Notes: generated by a model from the sequence alone, not told the origin. DNA of 64,000 nt from Allokutzneria oryzae (GCF_042429765.1 NZ_JBHLZU010000004.1:120590-184589), one strand, 5' to 3'. Shown: positions 15,919 through 24,599, counted from the stretch's first letter. Numbers and translations: made by a program.

Positions 15919-16916
15919 CCGGGCTGGTGGCCAGGGTGGGGCGCGTGCGGGAACTGGGCATCGCGTTGGTGCTGTTGCTCGTCGTCGCCGCGACCGCGTT
16001 GGCCAACCCGCGTTTCGTCGAGGCGCAGAACGTGCGGGACCTGCTCCTGAACGCCTCGATCATCGCGTTGCTCGCCGTTGGGCAGACCGTCGTGGTGATC
16101 ACGTGGAACGTGGACCTGTCCGTGGGGTCGGTGCTTGGACTTTCCGCGTTCCTCACCGCCGAGCTGGCGGCGGCCAACCACGGTGTTCCCGTTGTGGTGG
16201 CCTTGCTCGCCGGTGCGCTGGTCGGGCTCGGGTGCGGGGTGCTCAACGGGGCGATCGTGTCACTCGGCAAGGTGCCCAGCCTGGTGGTCACGCTGGGCAC
16301 GCTCTATGTGTTCCGCGGGCTTGACTACCTTGTGGCGCAAGGGAACCAGGTCAACGCCGGTGACCTGCCACCGGAGCTGCTCGGCTTCGGCGGCGGTCGG
16401 GTGCTCGGTGTGCCGAACCTGGTGTTGATCACGCTGCTCGCGGTGCTGGTCGCCGCGTACTACCTGCGTTCCTACCGGTCCGGGCGGGAGTTGTACGCGA
16501 TCGGCTCCAATCCCGGTGCCGCCGTGCTCGCGGGTATCCCCGTGGGTAGGAGGATCTTCGGGGCGTTCGCGGTCTCCGGGGCGGTCGCCGGACTCGCCGG
16601 GGCGTTGTGGACCACCCGCTACGGCACTGTGGACGCCGCCGCCGGGACCGGGCTGGAGCTCCAGGTCGTCGCGGCCGTTGTCGTCGGCGGAGTCGCGATC
16701 TTCGGTGGGTCGGGCACGGTGGTCGGCGCGGCGCTGGGCGCGTTGCTGCTCAGCACGATCTCCAGTTCCCTCGCGGTGATGGGGGTTCCCGCGTTCTGGC
16801 AGCAGGCCATCACCGGGGCGTTGCTGCTCGCCGCGATCACCGTGGACCGGATCGTGTCGCTCAGACTCGCCGCGGCACTGCGGCGCGGCACCGCGCGAGG
16901 TGGTCATGATGGGTGA
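15915..16916 (+). CDS. rhaP: Rhamnose ABC transporter, permease 1
   Basis: The 333-aa hydrophobic protein has 8-10 membrane segments and the CUT2 permease signature NVDLSVGSVLGLSAFLTAEL near residue 65. A cytoplasmic GSNPGAAVLAGIPVGR loop contacts the ATPase. The ATG at 15915 overlaps the ATPase stop by 4 bp (ATGA). It is expected to pair with the next permease as a heterodimer for periplasmic-binding-protein-dependent sugar uptake. Substrate assignment follows the operon context. Confidence 0.82.
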   Translation: MTGLVARVGRVRELGIALVLLLVVAATALANPRFVEAQNVRDLLLNASIIALLAVGQTVVVITWNVDLSVGSVLGLSAFLTAELAAANHGVPVVVALLAGALVGLGCGVLNGAIVSLGKVPSLVVTLGTLYVFRGLDYLVAQGNQVNAGDLPPELLGFGGGRVLGVPNLVLITLLAVLVAAYYLRSYRSGRELYAIGSNPGAAVLAGIPVGRRIFGAFAVSGAVAGLAGALWTTRYGTVDAAAGTGLELQVVAAVVVGGVAIFGGSGTVVGAALGALLLSTISSSLAVMGVPAFWQQAITGALLLAAITVDRIVSLRLAAALRRGTARGGHDG

Positions 16917-17865
16917 GCGTCTGCGCGGGTTGCTGCGGTGGGAGACCGCGCTGGTCTTCCTGCTGATCGTGGTCGCGGTCGGCGGCGGCGAGACGTTCCT
17001 CAGTGGACAGAACCTGTTCTACCTCGGCCTGGACGTCGGCGAGATCGCACTCATCGCCTTGCCGCTGACGCTGGTGGTCGTGTCCGGGGAGATCGACCTG
17101 TCGGTCGCGTCCGTGCTCGGTCTGTCCAGCGCGCTGATGGGAACGTTGTGGAACGCGGGACTGCCGCTGGAGACCATCCTGCCGGTCGTGGTCGTCGTGG
17201 GAGCCGCGTGCGGTGCGGTCAACGGCGCGCTGGTCACCTATCTCGGGTTGCCGTCGCTCGCCGTCACCATCGGCACCCTCGCGTTGTACCGCGGCTTGGC
17301 TCTGGTGTTGCTCGGGGATACCGCCGTCGCTGACTTCCCCGCGAGCTACACGCAGTTCGGGACGACACCGGTCCCCGGAACCTGGTTGCCTTATCCGACT
17401 GCGCTGTTCCTCGTTCTTGCCTTGGCGTTCGCGGTGCTGCTGCACGCGACCCCGTTCGGCAGAGCCACGTTCGCCATCGGTGCGAACACCGAGGCGGCGC
17501 GCTTCTCCGGTATCCGGGTGAAGCGGACCAAGTTCGTGCTGTTCGTGATCACCGGCGCCGTCGCCGCACTCGCCGGGATCGTCTACACACTGCGGTTCTC
17601 CAGCGCCCGTGCGGACAACGGGACCGGACTGGAGCTCGCCGTCGTCGCCGCCGTCCTGCTGGGCGGGGTGTCGATCTTCGGAGGCAAGGGCACGCTCGGC
17701 GGGGTCATCGCCGGTGTGCTGCTGCTGGGTGCTCTGCGCAACGTGCTCATCCTCGATGACGTGTCCACCGAGACCCTGACCATCGTCACCGGTGTGCTGC
17801 TGCTGATCGGTGTGCTCGCGCCGTCGGTCGTGGCGCGGGTAGCGACAGGAAGGCGTGACCCATGA
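16909..17865 (+). CDS. rhaQ: Rhamnose ABC transporter, permease 2
   Basis: The 318-aa membrane protein is homologous to the preceding permease: GEIDLSVASVLGLSSALMGT corresponds to the same family signature, and GANTEAARFSGIRVKRTK to the coupling loop. Three starts are possible (GTG 16900, ATG 16906, ATG 16909); 16909 has the best distance to the GAGG at 16897-16900. It overlaps the end of permease 1 by about 8 bp and its own stop overlaps the binding-protein gene by 4 bp, so all five genes form one operon. Confidence 0.82.
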   Translation: MGERLRGLLRWETALVFLLIVVAVGGGETFLSGQNLFYLGLDVGEIALIALPLTLVVVSGEIDLSVASVLGLSSALMGTLWNAGLPLETILPVVVVVGAACGAVNGALVTYLGLPSLAVTIGTLALYRGLALVLLGDTAVADFPASYTQFGTTPVPGTWLPYPTALFLVLALAFAVLLHATPFGRATFAIGANTEAARFSGIRVKRTKFVLFVITGAVAALAGIVYTLRFSSARADNGTGLELAVVAAVLLGGVSIFGGKGTLGGVIAGVLLLGALRNVLILDDVSTETLTIVTGVLLLIGVLAPSVVARVATGRRDP

Positions 17866-18932
17866 AGCGAAACCGCGGCGTCGCGGTTCTGGCACTGGCA
17901 CTGTGCTCCGCTCTCGCGCTCACCGCGTGTGGTGGGACCACAAAGGACAGTGCTGGGGCACAACAGAACCAGCAGGGCGGTTCGGCGACCGCCGATCCCA
18001 ACGCCAAGCTCAGGACCGGGTTGAAGGTGACCTACCTGCCGAAGCAGATCAACAACCCGTACTTCACCGTGGTGCGCAACGGGGTCCAGCAGGCTTCGGG
18101 CGAGATCCAGGCCGACTTCAAGGCGACCGGCCCCTCCGACGCCAGCGCCTCGTCGCAGGTGACCTACATCAACACCGCCGCTCAGCAGCGACAGGACGCG
18201 CTCGTGCTGGCCGCCAACGACCAGAACGCGGTGGCCCCGGCGCTGAAGGCCGCGCGGGCACAGGGGATGAAGGTCGTCACGCTGGACTCCGACGTCGCGG
18301 CGGACGCCAGGGATGTCTTCGTCAACCAGGTCGACTCCAGCGAGATCGCGGTGAAGCAGGTCGAACTGCTGTCGCAGGCGGTCGGCGGTTCCGGTGAGTT
18401 CGCCATCCTGTCGGCCACGGCGAACGCCACGAACCAGAACACGTGGATCGGGGTGATGAAGCAGGAGCTGGCCAAGCCGCGGTACTCCGGGCTGAAGCTC
18501 GTCGAGATCGCCTACGGCAACGACGACGACCAGGTGTCGTTCCAGAAGACGCAGGCGCTGTTGCAGGCGCACCCCAACCTCAAGGGCATCGTCTCACCGA
18601 CCACCGTCGGGCTCGCCGCCGCGGGCCGCTACCTCAGTTCCTCGGAGTACAAGGGAAAGGTCGCGCTGACCGGGCTCGGTACCCCGAACCAGATGCGCGC
18701 CTACGTCAAGGACGACACCGTGAAGGCGTTCGCGCTGTGGGAGCCCGCCAAGCTCGGCTACCTGGCGACCTTCGCGGCGGCGGCGCTCGTGTCGGGGCAG
18801 ATCACCGGTGCGGAGGGGCAGGGCTTCACCGCGGGAACCCTGGGCAAGTACACGATCGGCAAGTCCGGTGAGGTGGTTCTCGGCCCGCCGACCGTGTTCA
18901 CCAAGGACAACGTCGACAAGTTCGACTTCTAG
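17862..18932 (+). CDS. rhaS: Rhamnose ABC transporter, substrate-binding lipoprotein
   Basis: The 356-aa protein has a lipoprotein signal peptide with lipobox LTAC (Cys23), so it is anchored at the outer face of the membrane. The mature part is a type 1 periplasmic binding protein: KVTYLPKQINNPYFTVVRNG opens the first strand, TLDSDVAADARDVFVNQVDS forms a ligand-contacting loop, and the C-terminal AFALWEPAKLGYLATFAA segment is family-typical. It overlaps permease 2 by 4 bp and is followed after 8 bp by rhaI. It should capture rhamnose released by the exported GH78 enzyme. The ligand is inferred from context. Confidence 0.85.
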   Translation: MKRNRGVAVLALALCSALALTACGGTTKDSAGAQQNQQGGSATADPNAKLRTGLKVTYLPKQINNPYFTVVRNGVQQASGEIQADFKATGPSDASASSQVTYINTAAQQRQDALVLAANDQNAVAPALKAARAQGMKVVTLDSDVAADARDVFVNQVDSSEIAVKQVELLSQAVGGSGEFAILSATANATNQNTWIGVMKQELAKPRYSGLKLVEIAYGNDDDQVSFQKTQALLQAHPNLKGIVSPTTVGLAAAGRYLSSSEYKGKVALTGLGTPNQMRAYVKDDTVKAFALWEPAKLGYLATFAAAALVSGQITGAEGQGFTAGTLGKYTIGKSGEVVLGPPTVFTKDNVDKFDF

Positions 18933-18940
18933 GAGAAGCG

Positions 18941-20101
18941 ATGTTCTCCGCACAGGCGGCGCGAGTCCTTCGGGCGCAACGGATCGAGACCCCGTCGTGG
19001 GCGTACGGCAACTCCGGGACGCGGTTCAAGGTCTTCCCGAGGGAGGGTGTGCCGCGCACCCCGCAGGAGAAGATCGACGACGCGGCCAAGGTGCACGAGC
19101 TGACCGGTGTCGCGCCCAGCCTCGCGCTGCACATCCCGTGGGACCGCGTGCCGGACTTCGCTGAGCTGCGGCGCTACGCCGCGGACCGCGGGATCGCGCT
19201 CGGAGCTATCAACCCCAACGTCTTCCAGGATGACGAGTACCGCTACGGCAGCGTGTGCGCCCCTGACCCCGGGGTGCGCCGCAAGGCGATCGACCACCTG
19301 CTGGAGTGCGTGGAGATCGGTGTCGCGACCGGCTCCAAGGTGCTCTCGGTGTGGTTGGCCGACGGCACGAACTACGCCGGCCAGGACGACATCCGCGCGC
19401 GGCAGGACCGGATCACCGAGGCGCTGACCGAGGTCCATGACGCGATGCCGCGGGACATGCGCCTGTTGTTGGAGTACAAGCTCTTCGAGCCGCACTTCTA
19501 CACGATGGACGTTCCGGACTGGGGCACCTCGTTCGCGCAGTGCCTGCGGATCGGCGAACGCGCGCAGGTGCTCGTGGACACCGGTCACCACGCACCCGGC
19601 ACCAACATCGAGTTCATCGTCGCCGTGCTGTTGCGCGAGGGGCGGCTCGGCGGTTTCCACTTCAACAGCCGCAACTACGCCGACGACGACCTGATGGTGG
19701 GCGCCGCCGACCCCTTCCAGCTGTTCCGGATCATGCACGAGATCATCGGCGGTGGTGGGCTGGAACCCGGTGGCGGCGTCGAGCTCATGCTCGACCAGTG
19801 CCACAACCTGGAGCCGAGCGTGCCCGCGATGATCCGGTCGGTGATGAACGTGCAGGAGGCCACCGCGAAGGCGCTGCTCGTCGACCGGGCCGCGCTCGCG
19901 AGCGCACAGGCCGATGGCGACCTGCTCGCGGCGAACGCGGTGGTCACCGACGCCTTCAACACCGACGTGCGGCCGCTGCTCGGCGCGCTGCGGGAGGAGA
20001 TGGGGCGCCACCCGGACCCGGTCGCGGCCTACCGCGAGAGCGGCTACCAGCAACGGATCGAGGCCGAACGCGGCCAGGGCGGGATGAGCTGGGGCGCGTG
20101 A
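18941..20101 (+). CDS. rhaI: L-rhamnose isomerase (Pseudomonas stutzeri type)
   Basis: The 386-aa protein is a TIM-barrel aldose-ketose isomerase converting L-rhamnose to L-rhamnulose. Metal ligands expected in this family are visible in LLLEYKLFEPHFYTM (Glu), VLVDTGHHAPGTN (Asp/His) and FHFNSRNYADDDLMVG (His/Asp). LSVWLADGTNYAGQDD is the substrate-loop region. The RBS is AGGAG immediately after the binding-protein stop. The rest of the pathway (rhamnulokinase, aldolase, or a bifunctional aldolase/dehydrogenase) is not in the window. Confidence 0.88.
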   Translation: MFSAQAARVLRAQRIETPSWAYGNSGTRFKVFPREGVPRTPQEKIDDAAKVHELTGVAPSLALHIPWDRVPDFAELRRYAADRGIALGAINPNVFQDDEYRYGSVCAPDPGVRRKAIDHLLECVEIGVATGSKVLSVWLADGTNYAGQDDIRARQDRITEALTEVHDAMPRDMRLLLEYKLFEPHFYTMDVPDWGTSFAQCLRIGERAQVLVDTGHHAPGTNIEFIVAVLLREGRLGGFHFNSRNYADDDLMVGAADPFQLFRIMHEIIGGGGLEPGGGVELMLDQCHNLEPSVPAMIRSVMNVQEATAKALLVDRAALASAQADGDLLAANAVVTDAFNTDVRPLLGALREEMGRHPDPVAAYRESGYQQRIEAERGQGGMSWGA

Positions 20102-20146
20102 CCTCAATCGTCCACACAGGACCGACAAGAGGCTGGAGGCACGGAC

Positions 20147-20365
20147 ATGACGGTGACCACCGACGAGCGGGAGACGCTCCTGGGCTACGAGGACCTGGTG
20201 CTGTTGCGGTTGCTGGCCAGCGGCCTGCCGATCGAGTCCGTCGGGCGGCGGATGGAGCTGTCCGGCCGGACGGTGCGCAGGCGGACCAGGGCCATCTGCG
20301 ACCACCTCGGCGTGTCCACGCCGATCGAGGCCGTGGTGTGGGCGGCGCGGCGGCGGTTGCTGTGA
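20147..20365 (+). CDS. LuxR-type HTH-only small protein
   Basis: The 72-aa protein is nothing but a GerE-like helix-turn-helix: LPIESVGRRMELSGRTVRRR followed by TRAICDHLGVSTPIEAVVWAA. There is no receiver or sensor domain. It has a GGAGG Shine-Dalgarno and lies 45 bp after rhaI on the same strand, so it may be read with the rhamnose operon. It may bind DNA as a dimer and tune the operon, or regulate something elsewhere. The function is not known from sequence alone. Confidence 0.75.
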   Translation: MTVTTDERETLLGYEDLVLLRLLASGLPIESVGRRMELSGRTVRRRTRAICDHLGVSTPIEAVVWAARRRLL

Positions 20366-20372
20366 CGGCGGC

Positions 20373-20747
20373 TCAGAGGTCCGGCAGCGGGTCCGGCGGC
20401 ATGGCGTAGTCGCCGGACAGCTCCGCGTCGGCGGCGCAGACCACCGAGACGTACTCGTCGTCGAACTCCATCACCAGGTCGCCCAGCGTGATCGTCGGGC
20501 CCGCGCCGGAGTCCACCGGGCCGAGCTCGGTCGCCCTCGGGTGCTCCGCCCACACCGACTCGGGCCGGTCGTGGCTGAACGGGCTGCACGCGAGCACGAT
20601 CACCTTGCGCTCGGTCACCGCGACGATCACCCCGAAGGAGCCGCCGTAGCGGTCGGCCGACGCCATGGCGGGGAACAGGTAGTGCAACGCCTCGTTCGGG
20701 GGCAGGAAAGCCCGGCAGCGCTGGCGGACGGCGGAGGACAACGGCAT
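20373..20747 (-). CDS. Conserved hypothetical protein, PH-like fold
   Basis: The 124-aa protein (MPLSSAVRQRCRAFLPPNEA start) has short alternating strands, for example FGVIVAVTERKVIVLACSPF and TITLGDLVMEFDDEYVSVVC, which resemble the PH-like (YokE) domain found in many actinobacterial small proteins. It converges on the HTH gene with only 7 bp between stops, so the two transcripts run into each other. No catalytic or binding motif is visible. Its role is not known. Confidence 0.7.
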   Translation of the reverse strand: MPLSSAVRQRCRAFLPPNEALHYLFPAMASADRYGGSFGVIVAVTERKVIVLACSPFSHDRPESVWAEHPRATELGPVDSGAGPTITLGDLVMEFDDEYVSVVCAADAELSGDYAMPPDPLPDL

Positions 20748-20937
20748 GCCGCACCTGTCTGGGTCGTAGGGGCCTGAGCCGAAGTGTCGCCGCTCAACGG
20801 GCGAATCACAAGGACGTGCGGAAAACAGCGAGTCACCGTGTCGTCCCGCGGGCTCGCTCGTTCGAGTCGTTCTCCCGCGCGGAGGGTTTGCCGCCGCCGC
20901 ACGGTGCCGATGCGAACGAGGAGCCGAGGAGGTCGCC

Positions 20938-21687
20938 ATGCGTCGAATCGCCGGTCTGCTGCTCACGGTGCTCACCCTCGCCGCGCCGACGCCGCCTCCC
21001 GCCCAGCCCGACATCGTCGGCGGCGTCCCGGCCTCCGCGGAGTCCTACCCCTGGCTCGTCGGGGTTCTCGACGTCAACGGAACGCTGTACTGCGGCGGGA
21101 CGCTCGTCGCCCCGCTGAAGGTGCTCACGGCCGCGCACTGCGTGGGCAGGAGGCGACCTGCGGACCTCAAGATCGTGCAGGGGCGCACGAACACCACCAG
21201 CACGACGGGCCGCACGATCAAGGTCGCCACGGCGTGGGCGCACCCGGGCTTCCGCACGGTGACCGAAGGCGACGACGTCGCCGTGCTCACCCTCGCCGAA
21301 CCCGCCTTCGTCCTGCCGCTGTCCCTCGCCGCGCCGAAGGACGTCCTCGCGTACTGGCCCGGCCTGCCGGCCACCGTCTTCGGCTGGGGGCGGATCTTCG
21401 AGGCGGGCCCGGTGTCGCCGGTGCTGCTCACCGTCTCGGTTCCCGTCGTCGACGACACGACGTGCAAGTCGGCCTACCAGTCCTACGACCCGCTGAAGAT
21501 GGTGTGCGCCGGGCGTCCGCAGGGTGGGGCGGACGCGTGCCAGGGCGACTCCGGCGGGCCGCTCGTGGTGGGGGACAAGCTGATCGGAGTGGTCTCGTGG
21601 GGCGAGGGCTGCGGCGCGCCCGGCAAACCGGGGGTCTATGCCAGGGTCGCCGCCTACCAGCCGCTTATTCAGCAGCAGCTGGGCTGA
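20938..21687 (+). CDS. Secreted trypsin-like serine protease (S1A)
   Basis: The 249-aa protein has a signal peptide and a very short pro-segment (PPPAQPD) before the IVGG start of the mature chain. Note the lack of a basic residue before IVGG, so activation would not be by trypsin-like cleavage. The triad is complete: TAAHC, GDDVAVLTL and CQGDSGGPL. An Asp six residues before the catalytic Ser (ADACQGDS) predicts trypsin-like Arg/Lys specificity. Cysteines match the usual disulfides. Start 20938 follows GAGGAGG. It is divergent from the PH-like gene. Confidence 0.92.
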   Translation: MRRIAGLLLTVLTLAAPTPPPAQPDIVGGVPASAESYPWLVGVLDVNGTLYCGGTLVAPLKVLTAAHCVGRRRPADLKIVQGRTNTTSTTGRTIKVATAWAHPGFRTVTEGDDVAVLTLAEPAFVLPLSLAAPKDVLAYWPGLPATVFGWGRIFEAGPVSPVLLTVSVPVVDDTTCKSAYQSYDPLKMVCAGRPQGGADACQGDSGGPLVVGDKLIGVVSWGEGCGAPGKPGVYARVAAYQPLIQQQLG

Positions 21688-21708
21688 CGGGTGATCTATC
21701 GTCGCCGC

Positions 21709-22623
21709 GTGTCCAACCGAGAGCTCGTCGTGCTGGGAACCGCCAGCCAGGTGCCGACCCGCAGGCGCGCCCAGAACGGCTACCTGCTGCGGTGGGACGG
21801 CGAGGGCCTGCTGTTCGACCCGGGGGAGGGCTGCCAGCGGCAGATGCTCTTCGCAGGCGTCGCGGCGAGTGAGATCACCCGGATCTGCCTGACGCACTTC
21901 CACGGCGACCACTGCCTCGGGGTTCCTGGCATCGTGCAGCGGCTGTCGTTGGACCGGGTGCCGCACCCGGTGCGCGCGCACTACCCGGCGTCGGGGCAGG
22001 AGTACTTCCGGCGGCTGCGCTACGCGACGGTCTTCCACGAGATCGCGGACCTGCGCGAGGAGCCGGTCGAGGCGGAGGGGCCGATCGCGACGGGGGACTC
22101 CTGGACCCTGCACGCGCGGCGGCTGGAGCATCCCGTCGAGTCCTTCGGCTACCGGCTCACCGAGCACGACGGCGTTCGGATGCTGCCCGATCGCCTTGCC
22201 GCTCTTGGGGTCTCCGGGCCGCTCGTGCGCGCCGTGCAGCGCGACGGAGCGGTCACCGTGGACGGTCGGCGGGTGGCGCTCACCGACGTCAGCGAACCCC
22301 GTCCCGGCCAGAGCTTCGCCTTCGTCATGGACACCCGGCTCTGCGACGGCGTGTTCGCGCTCGCCGACGGGGTGGACATGCTCGTGATCGAGTCGACCTT
22401 CCTGGAGCCGGAGGCCGCGCTCGCCAGGCAGGTCGGCCACCTCACCGCAGGGCAGGCCGCGAAGGTCGCCGCGGAGTGCGGGGTGCGCACCCTGGTGCTG
22501 ACCCACTTCTCGCAGCGCTACCCCGACCCCCAGCCCTTCCACGACGAGGCCGCCGCGGTGTTCGGCGGGGAGATCGTCGTCGCCGCCGACCTGACCACGG
22601 TCCCGGTCCCCAAGCGCCGATGA
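21709..22623 (+). CDS. rnz: Ribonuclease Z / metallo-beta-lactamase-fold nuclease
   Basis: The 304-aa protein begins at GTG 21709 (MSNRELVVLGTASQVPTRRR), a typical start for this family; a GTG 18 bp upstream is possible. The zinc-binding signature THFHGDHCLGVPG (about residue 62) is intact, with later ligands in FVMDTRLCDG and LTHFSQRY. Its predicted role is 3' processing of tRNA precursors. It is separated from the protease gene by 21 bp and from the following gene by a repeat-rich spacer. Confidence 0.88.
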   Translation: MSNRELVVLGTASQVPTRRRAQNGYLLRWDGEGLLFDPGEGCQRQMLFAGVAASEITRICLTHFHGDHCLGVPGIVQRLSLDRVPHPVRAHYPASGQEYFRRLRYATVFHEIADLREEPVEAEGPIATGDSWTLHARRLEHPVESFGYRLTEHDGVRMLPDRLAALGVSGPLVRAVQRDGAVTVDGRRVALTDVSEPRPGQSFAFVMDTRLCDGVFALADGVDMLVIESTFLEPEAALARQVGHLTAGQAAKVAAECGVRTLVLTHFSQRYPDPQPFHDEAAAVFGGEIVVAADLTTVPVPKRR

Positions 22624-22643
22624 GCACCGAACTTGTATGGAGC

Positions 22644-22722
22644 AGTTTGTTGGCGGCAACCCAAACAAACTCCGGGATAAAGTGTTCGGTACGGTTAGTT
22701 GGGAGGAGACCAAACAAATTCG
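22644..22722. promoter_or_regulatory. Operator-like repeats upstream of the Fic gene
   Basis: AGTTTGTT (22644-22651) and AACAAACT (22664-22671) are perfect inverted arms with a 12-nt spacer. A third related copy (ACCAAACAAATTC) lies at 22709-22721, just before the GTG/ATG starts. The core read in one direction is (A/G)TTTGTTTGG. ACCGAAC and GTTCGGT also bracket the region near 22625 and 22685. This is a plausible operator for the Fic gene. Confidence 0.5.
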
Positions 22723-22731
22723 GGGGTGTGC

Positions 22732-23727
22732 ATGAGGGGGCCAGGTCGGCCGACCCGCGCCGCTGTCTACCAGCGGCTGGAGGAAGCCGTCGCTGAGTTG
22801 CGGAGCAGGCTCGGTGGCCTTCCGCTCCCCGCCGAGGCGGAGGACATCTGGTCCAGCATCTGGCACCAGGAGGCGCACAACAGCACCGCGCTCGAAGGAA
22901 ACACGCTCGTGCTCCGCGAAGTCGAGAGGCTTCTTGAGGAGGAGCGGGCCGTCGGTGCCAAGCCACTGCGCGACTACATGGAGGTTCGCGGGTACGGCGA
23001 CGCTGCGCACTGGGTCTACGGACAGGCGCTTGACCCCGGTGACTGGCAGACCGGGGAACTGATAACCGCTCAGGAAGTCCGACACGTCCACCACCTCTGC
23101 ATGGCTCCTGTGTGGACAGTCGACCCGCATCCACACGCGGGTCAGGGTGAGGGGCCGGGAAGCTTTCGCAGGCATGAGATCGCCGCTTTCCCAGGGGGGA
23201 TGAAGCCGCCGCCGTGGACCGATGTCGACCATCGCATGCGGGGTTGGTTGGACGAGGCGAACGCTCTTCGTGACACCGGCGAGGAGCCACTTCCTGAGGC
23301 GCTGGCCGGAGTGCACAACTCCTTCGAGGTGATCCATCCTTTCCTGGATGGAAACGGACGGGTCGGCAGGTTGGTGCTCAACCTCTTGCTCGGTCGTCTT
23401 GGCTACCCGCCCGCGATCATCTACAAGCGCGACAGGGACAAGTACCTCCGTGCCATGCGCAAGGCGGACAAGGGGGAACGTGGTCCGCTCGGTGAGCTGA
23501 TCGCGCGCAGCGTCACGGACAACCTGTACCGCTTCGTCATCCCCGCGGTGGCGGGGCCGGTCAAGCTGGTCCCGCTCGCCGCGCTCGCGACCGAGGAGAT
23601 CTCGGGCAATGCACTGCGGACGGCAGCTGTCCGTGGTCGCCTCCGTGCGGTCAAGGGGGATGACGGTGTGTGGCGTTCCAGTAAGAAGTGGGTTCAGGAG
23701 TACCGGGAAGCGAAGTACCGCCGCTGA
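22732..23727 (+). CDS. Fic-domain protein with HTH C-terminus
   Basis: The 331-aa protein has an intact Fic motif HPFLDGNGRVGR (about residue 203), the active site that transfers AMP (or another nucleotide part) to a hydroxyl of a target protein. The N-terminus carries an inhibitory-helix motif, STALEGN (about residue 51), of the (S/T)xxxE(G/N) type, so activity is probably autoinhibited (class II). The C-terminal ~70 residues (EISGNALRTAAVRGRLRAVK and following) look like a winged-helix or excisionase-like DNA-binding domain, suggesting self-regulation at the repeats upstream. The ATG 22732 was chosen; GTG 22726 is possible. The following ASCH gene is 10 bp away, likely co-transcribed. Confidence 0.85.
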   Translation: MRGPGRPTRAAVYQRLEEAVAELRSRLGGLPLPAEAEDIWSSIWHQEAHNSTALEGNTLVLREVERLLEEERAVGAKPLRDYMEVRGYGDAAHWVYGQALDPGDWQTGELITAQEVRHVHHLCMAPVWTVDPHPHAGQGEGPGSFRRHEIAAFPGGMKPPPWTDVDHRMRGWLDEANALRDTGEEPLPEALAGVHNSFEVIHPFLDGNGRVGRLVLNLLLGRLGYPPAIIYKRDRDKYLRAMRKADKGERGPLGELIARSVTDNLYRFVIPAVAGPVKLVPLAALATEEISGNALRTAAVRGRLRAVKGDDGVWRSSKKWVQEYREAKYRR

Positions 23728-23737
23728 GGGGGCGCCG

Positions 23738-24157
23738 ATGAGCACCGAGCTGCCGCCCGTTGTCGAGTTCGCCTTCCCCGGGCCGCTGCGCGACCAGCTG
23801 GTGGCGGCCGTGCTCAGCGGAGCGAAGACCGCCACCACCGGTTTGCTGGTCGAGTACGAGCGCGGTGGTGAGGAGCTGCCCGTCGTCGGCGCCCGGTGGA
23901 CCGTCGTGGACTCCGACGGCCGTCCGGTGGCGGTCATCGAGACCGTCGAGGTCCGCGTCCTGCCGGTCGGGGAGGTCGACCTGGCCCACGCGGTGGACGA
24001 GGGCGAGGGGTACACGTCGGTCGCCGAGTGGCGGCAGGGGCACGAGTCGTTCTGGCACGGCGAGGCGATGCGGGCCGCCCTCGCCGATCCCGGGTTCACC
24101 GTGGACGACGCCACCCTCGCCGTCGCCGAGCGCTTTCGGCTCGTCGTCGTGTTCTGA
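23738..24157 (+). CDS. ASCH-domain protein
   Basis: The 139-aa protein has the ASCH (ASC-1 homology) pattern: VLSGAKTATTGLLVEYERGG for the basic binding loop, ARWTVVDSDGRPVAVIETVE in the barrel, and the conserved GEGYTSVAEWRQGHESFW segment. The domain is an RNA- or nucleotide-binding beta-barrel, often linked to translation or modified-nucleoside metabolism. It starts 10 bp after the Fic gene, and the two may form one transcript. No enzyme activity can be assigned. Confidence 0.82.
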   Translation: MSTELPPVVEFAFPGPLRDQLVAAVLSGAKTATTGLLVEYERGGEELPVVGARWTVVDSDGRPVAVIETVEVRVLPVGEVDLAHAVDEGEGYTSVAEWRQGHESFWHGEAMRAALADPGFTVDDATLAVAERFRLVVVF

Positions 24158-24170
24158 GCCCGCTTGATAT

Positions 24171-24184
24171 CGGAGGAGCCTCCG
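24171..24184 (+). terminator. Possible hairpin after the ASCH gene
   Basis: CGGAGG and CCTCCG are complementary arms around AG (24171-24184), 13 bp after the ASCH stop. The stem is short and the following sequence (GTCTTCGGGCG) lacks a clear T-run. It could be a weak terminator. Confidence 0.35.
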
Positions 24185-24365
24185 TCTTCGGGCGTGGTCC
24201 TTTTATCAGGTCCTCTTTTCGATCCGTTATCGGTCGCCTATCCGTTCTCGCGGCGGCGAAGCACATGCCCGTCTGGATCGCAGCCAAATGCCGATATCTA
24301 TATGAAAATGCTCCGGGCTAGCGTCGCCCTGGTACGGGGTTCGGCCTGGACTGAGGGACGGCAGG

Positions 24366-24599
24366 GTGGCCGTGAGCGGTGGGACAAGGCGAGTCGTTGT
24401 CGCCGCTGTCGTCGGAGGAGGCGTTGTGTGGGTCATCGGGCGCGTGCTCAGCGCGTGGCGGCGCGGGGACGAGGCGCTTGCGGAGAGCCGCAGGCTCGCG
24501 GAGCGGCAGGCGGTGGCCCATGCCAGGCTCCGCGAGGAGATGGCCGAGATCAACGGGCGGGTCACCGCCATTCAGAGACTCTTGGAGGATTCGATCTAG
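24366..24599 (+). CDS. Small membrane protein with coiled-coil tail
   Basis: The 77-aa product starts at GTG 24366 (a GTG three codons later is possible). An N-terminal hydrophobic helix (about residues 9-28, RVVVAAVVGGGVVWVIGRVL) is followed by a heptad-rich helix (RRLAERQAVAHARLREEMAE). This resembles small membrane-anchored coiled-coil proteins of unknown function. The Shine-Dalgarno is weak, so the gene is only moderately supported. Confidence 0.6.
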   Translation: MAVSGGTRRVVVAAVVGGGVVWVIGRVLSAWRRGDEALAESRRLAERQAVAHARLREEMAEINGRVTAIQRLLEDSI

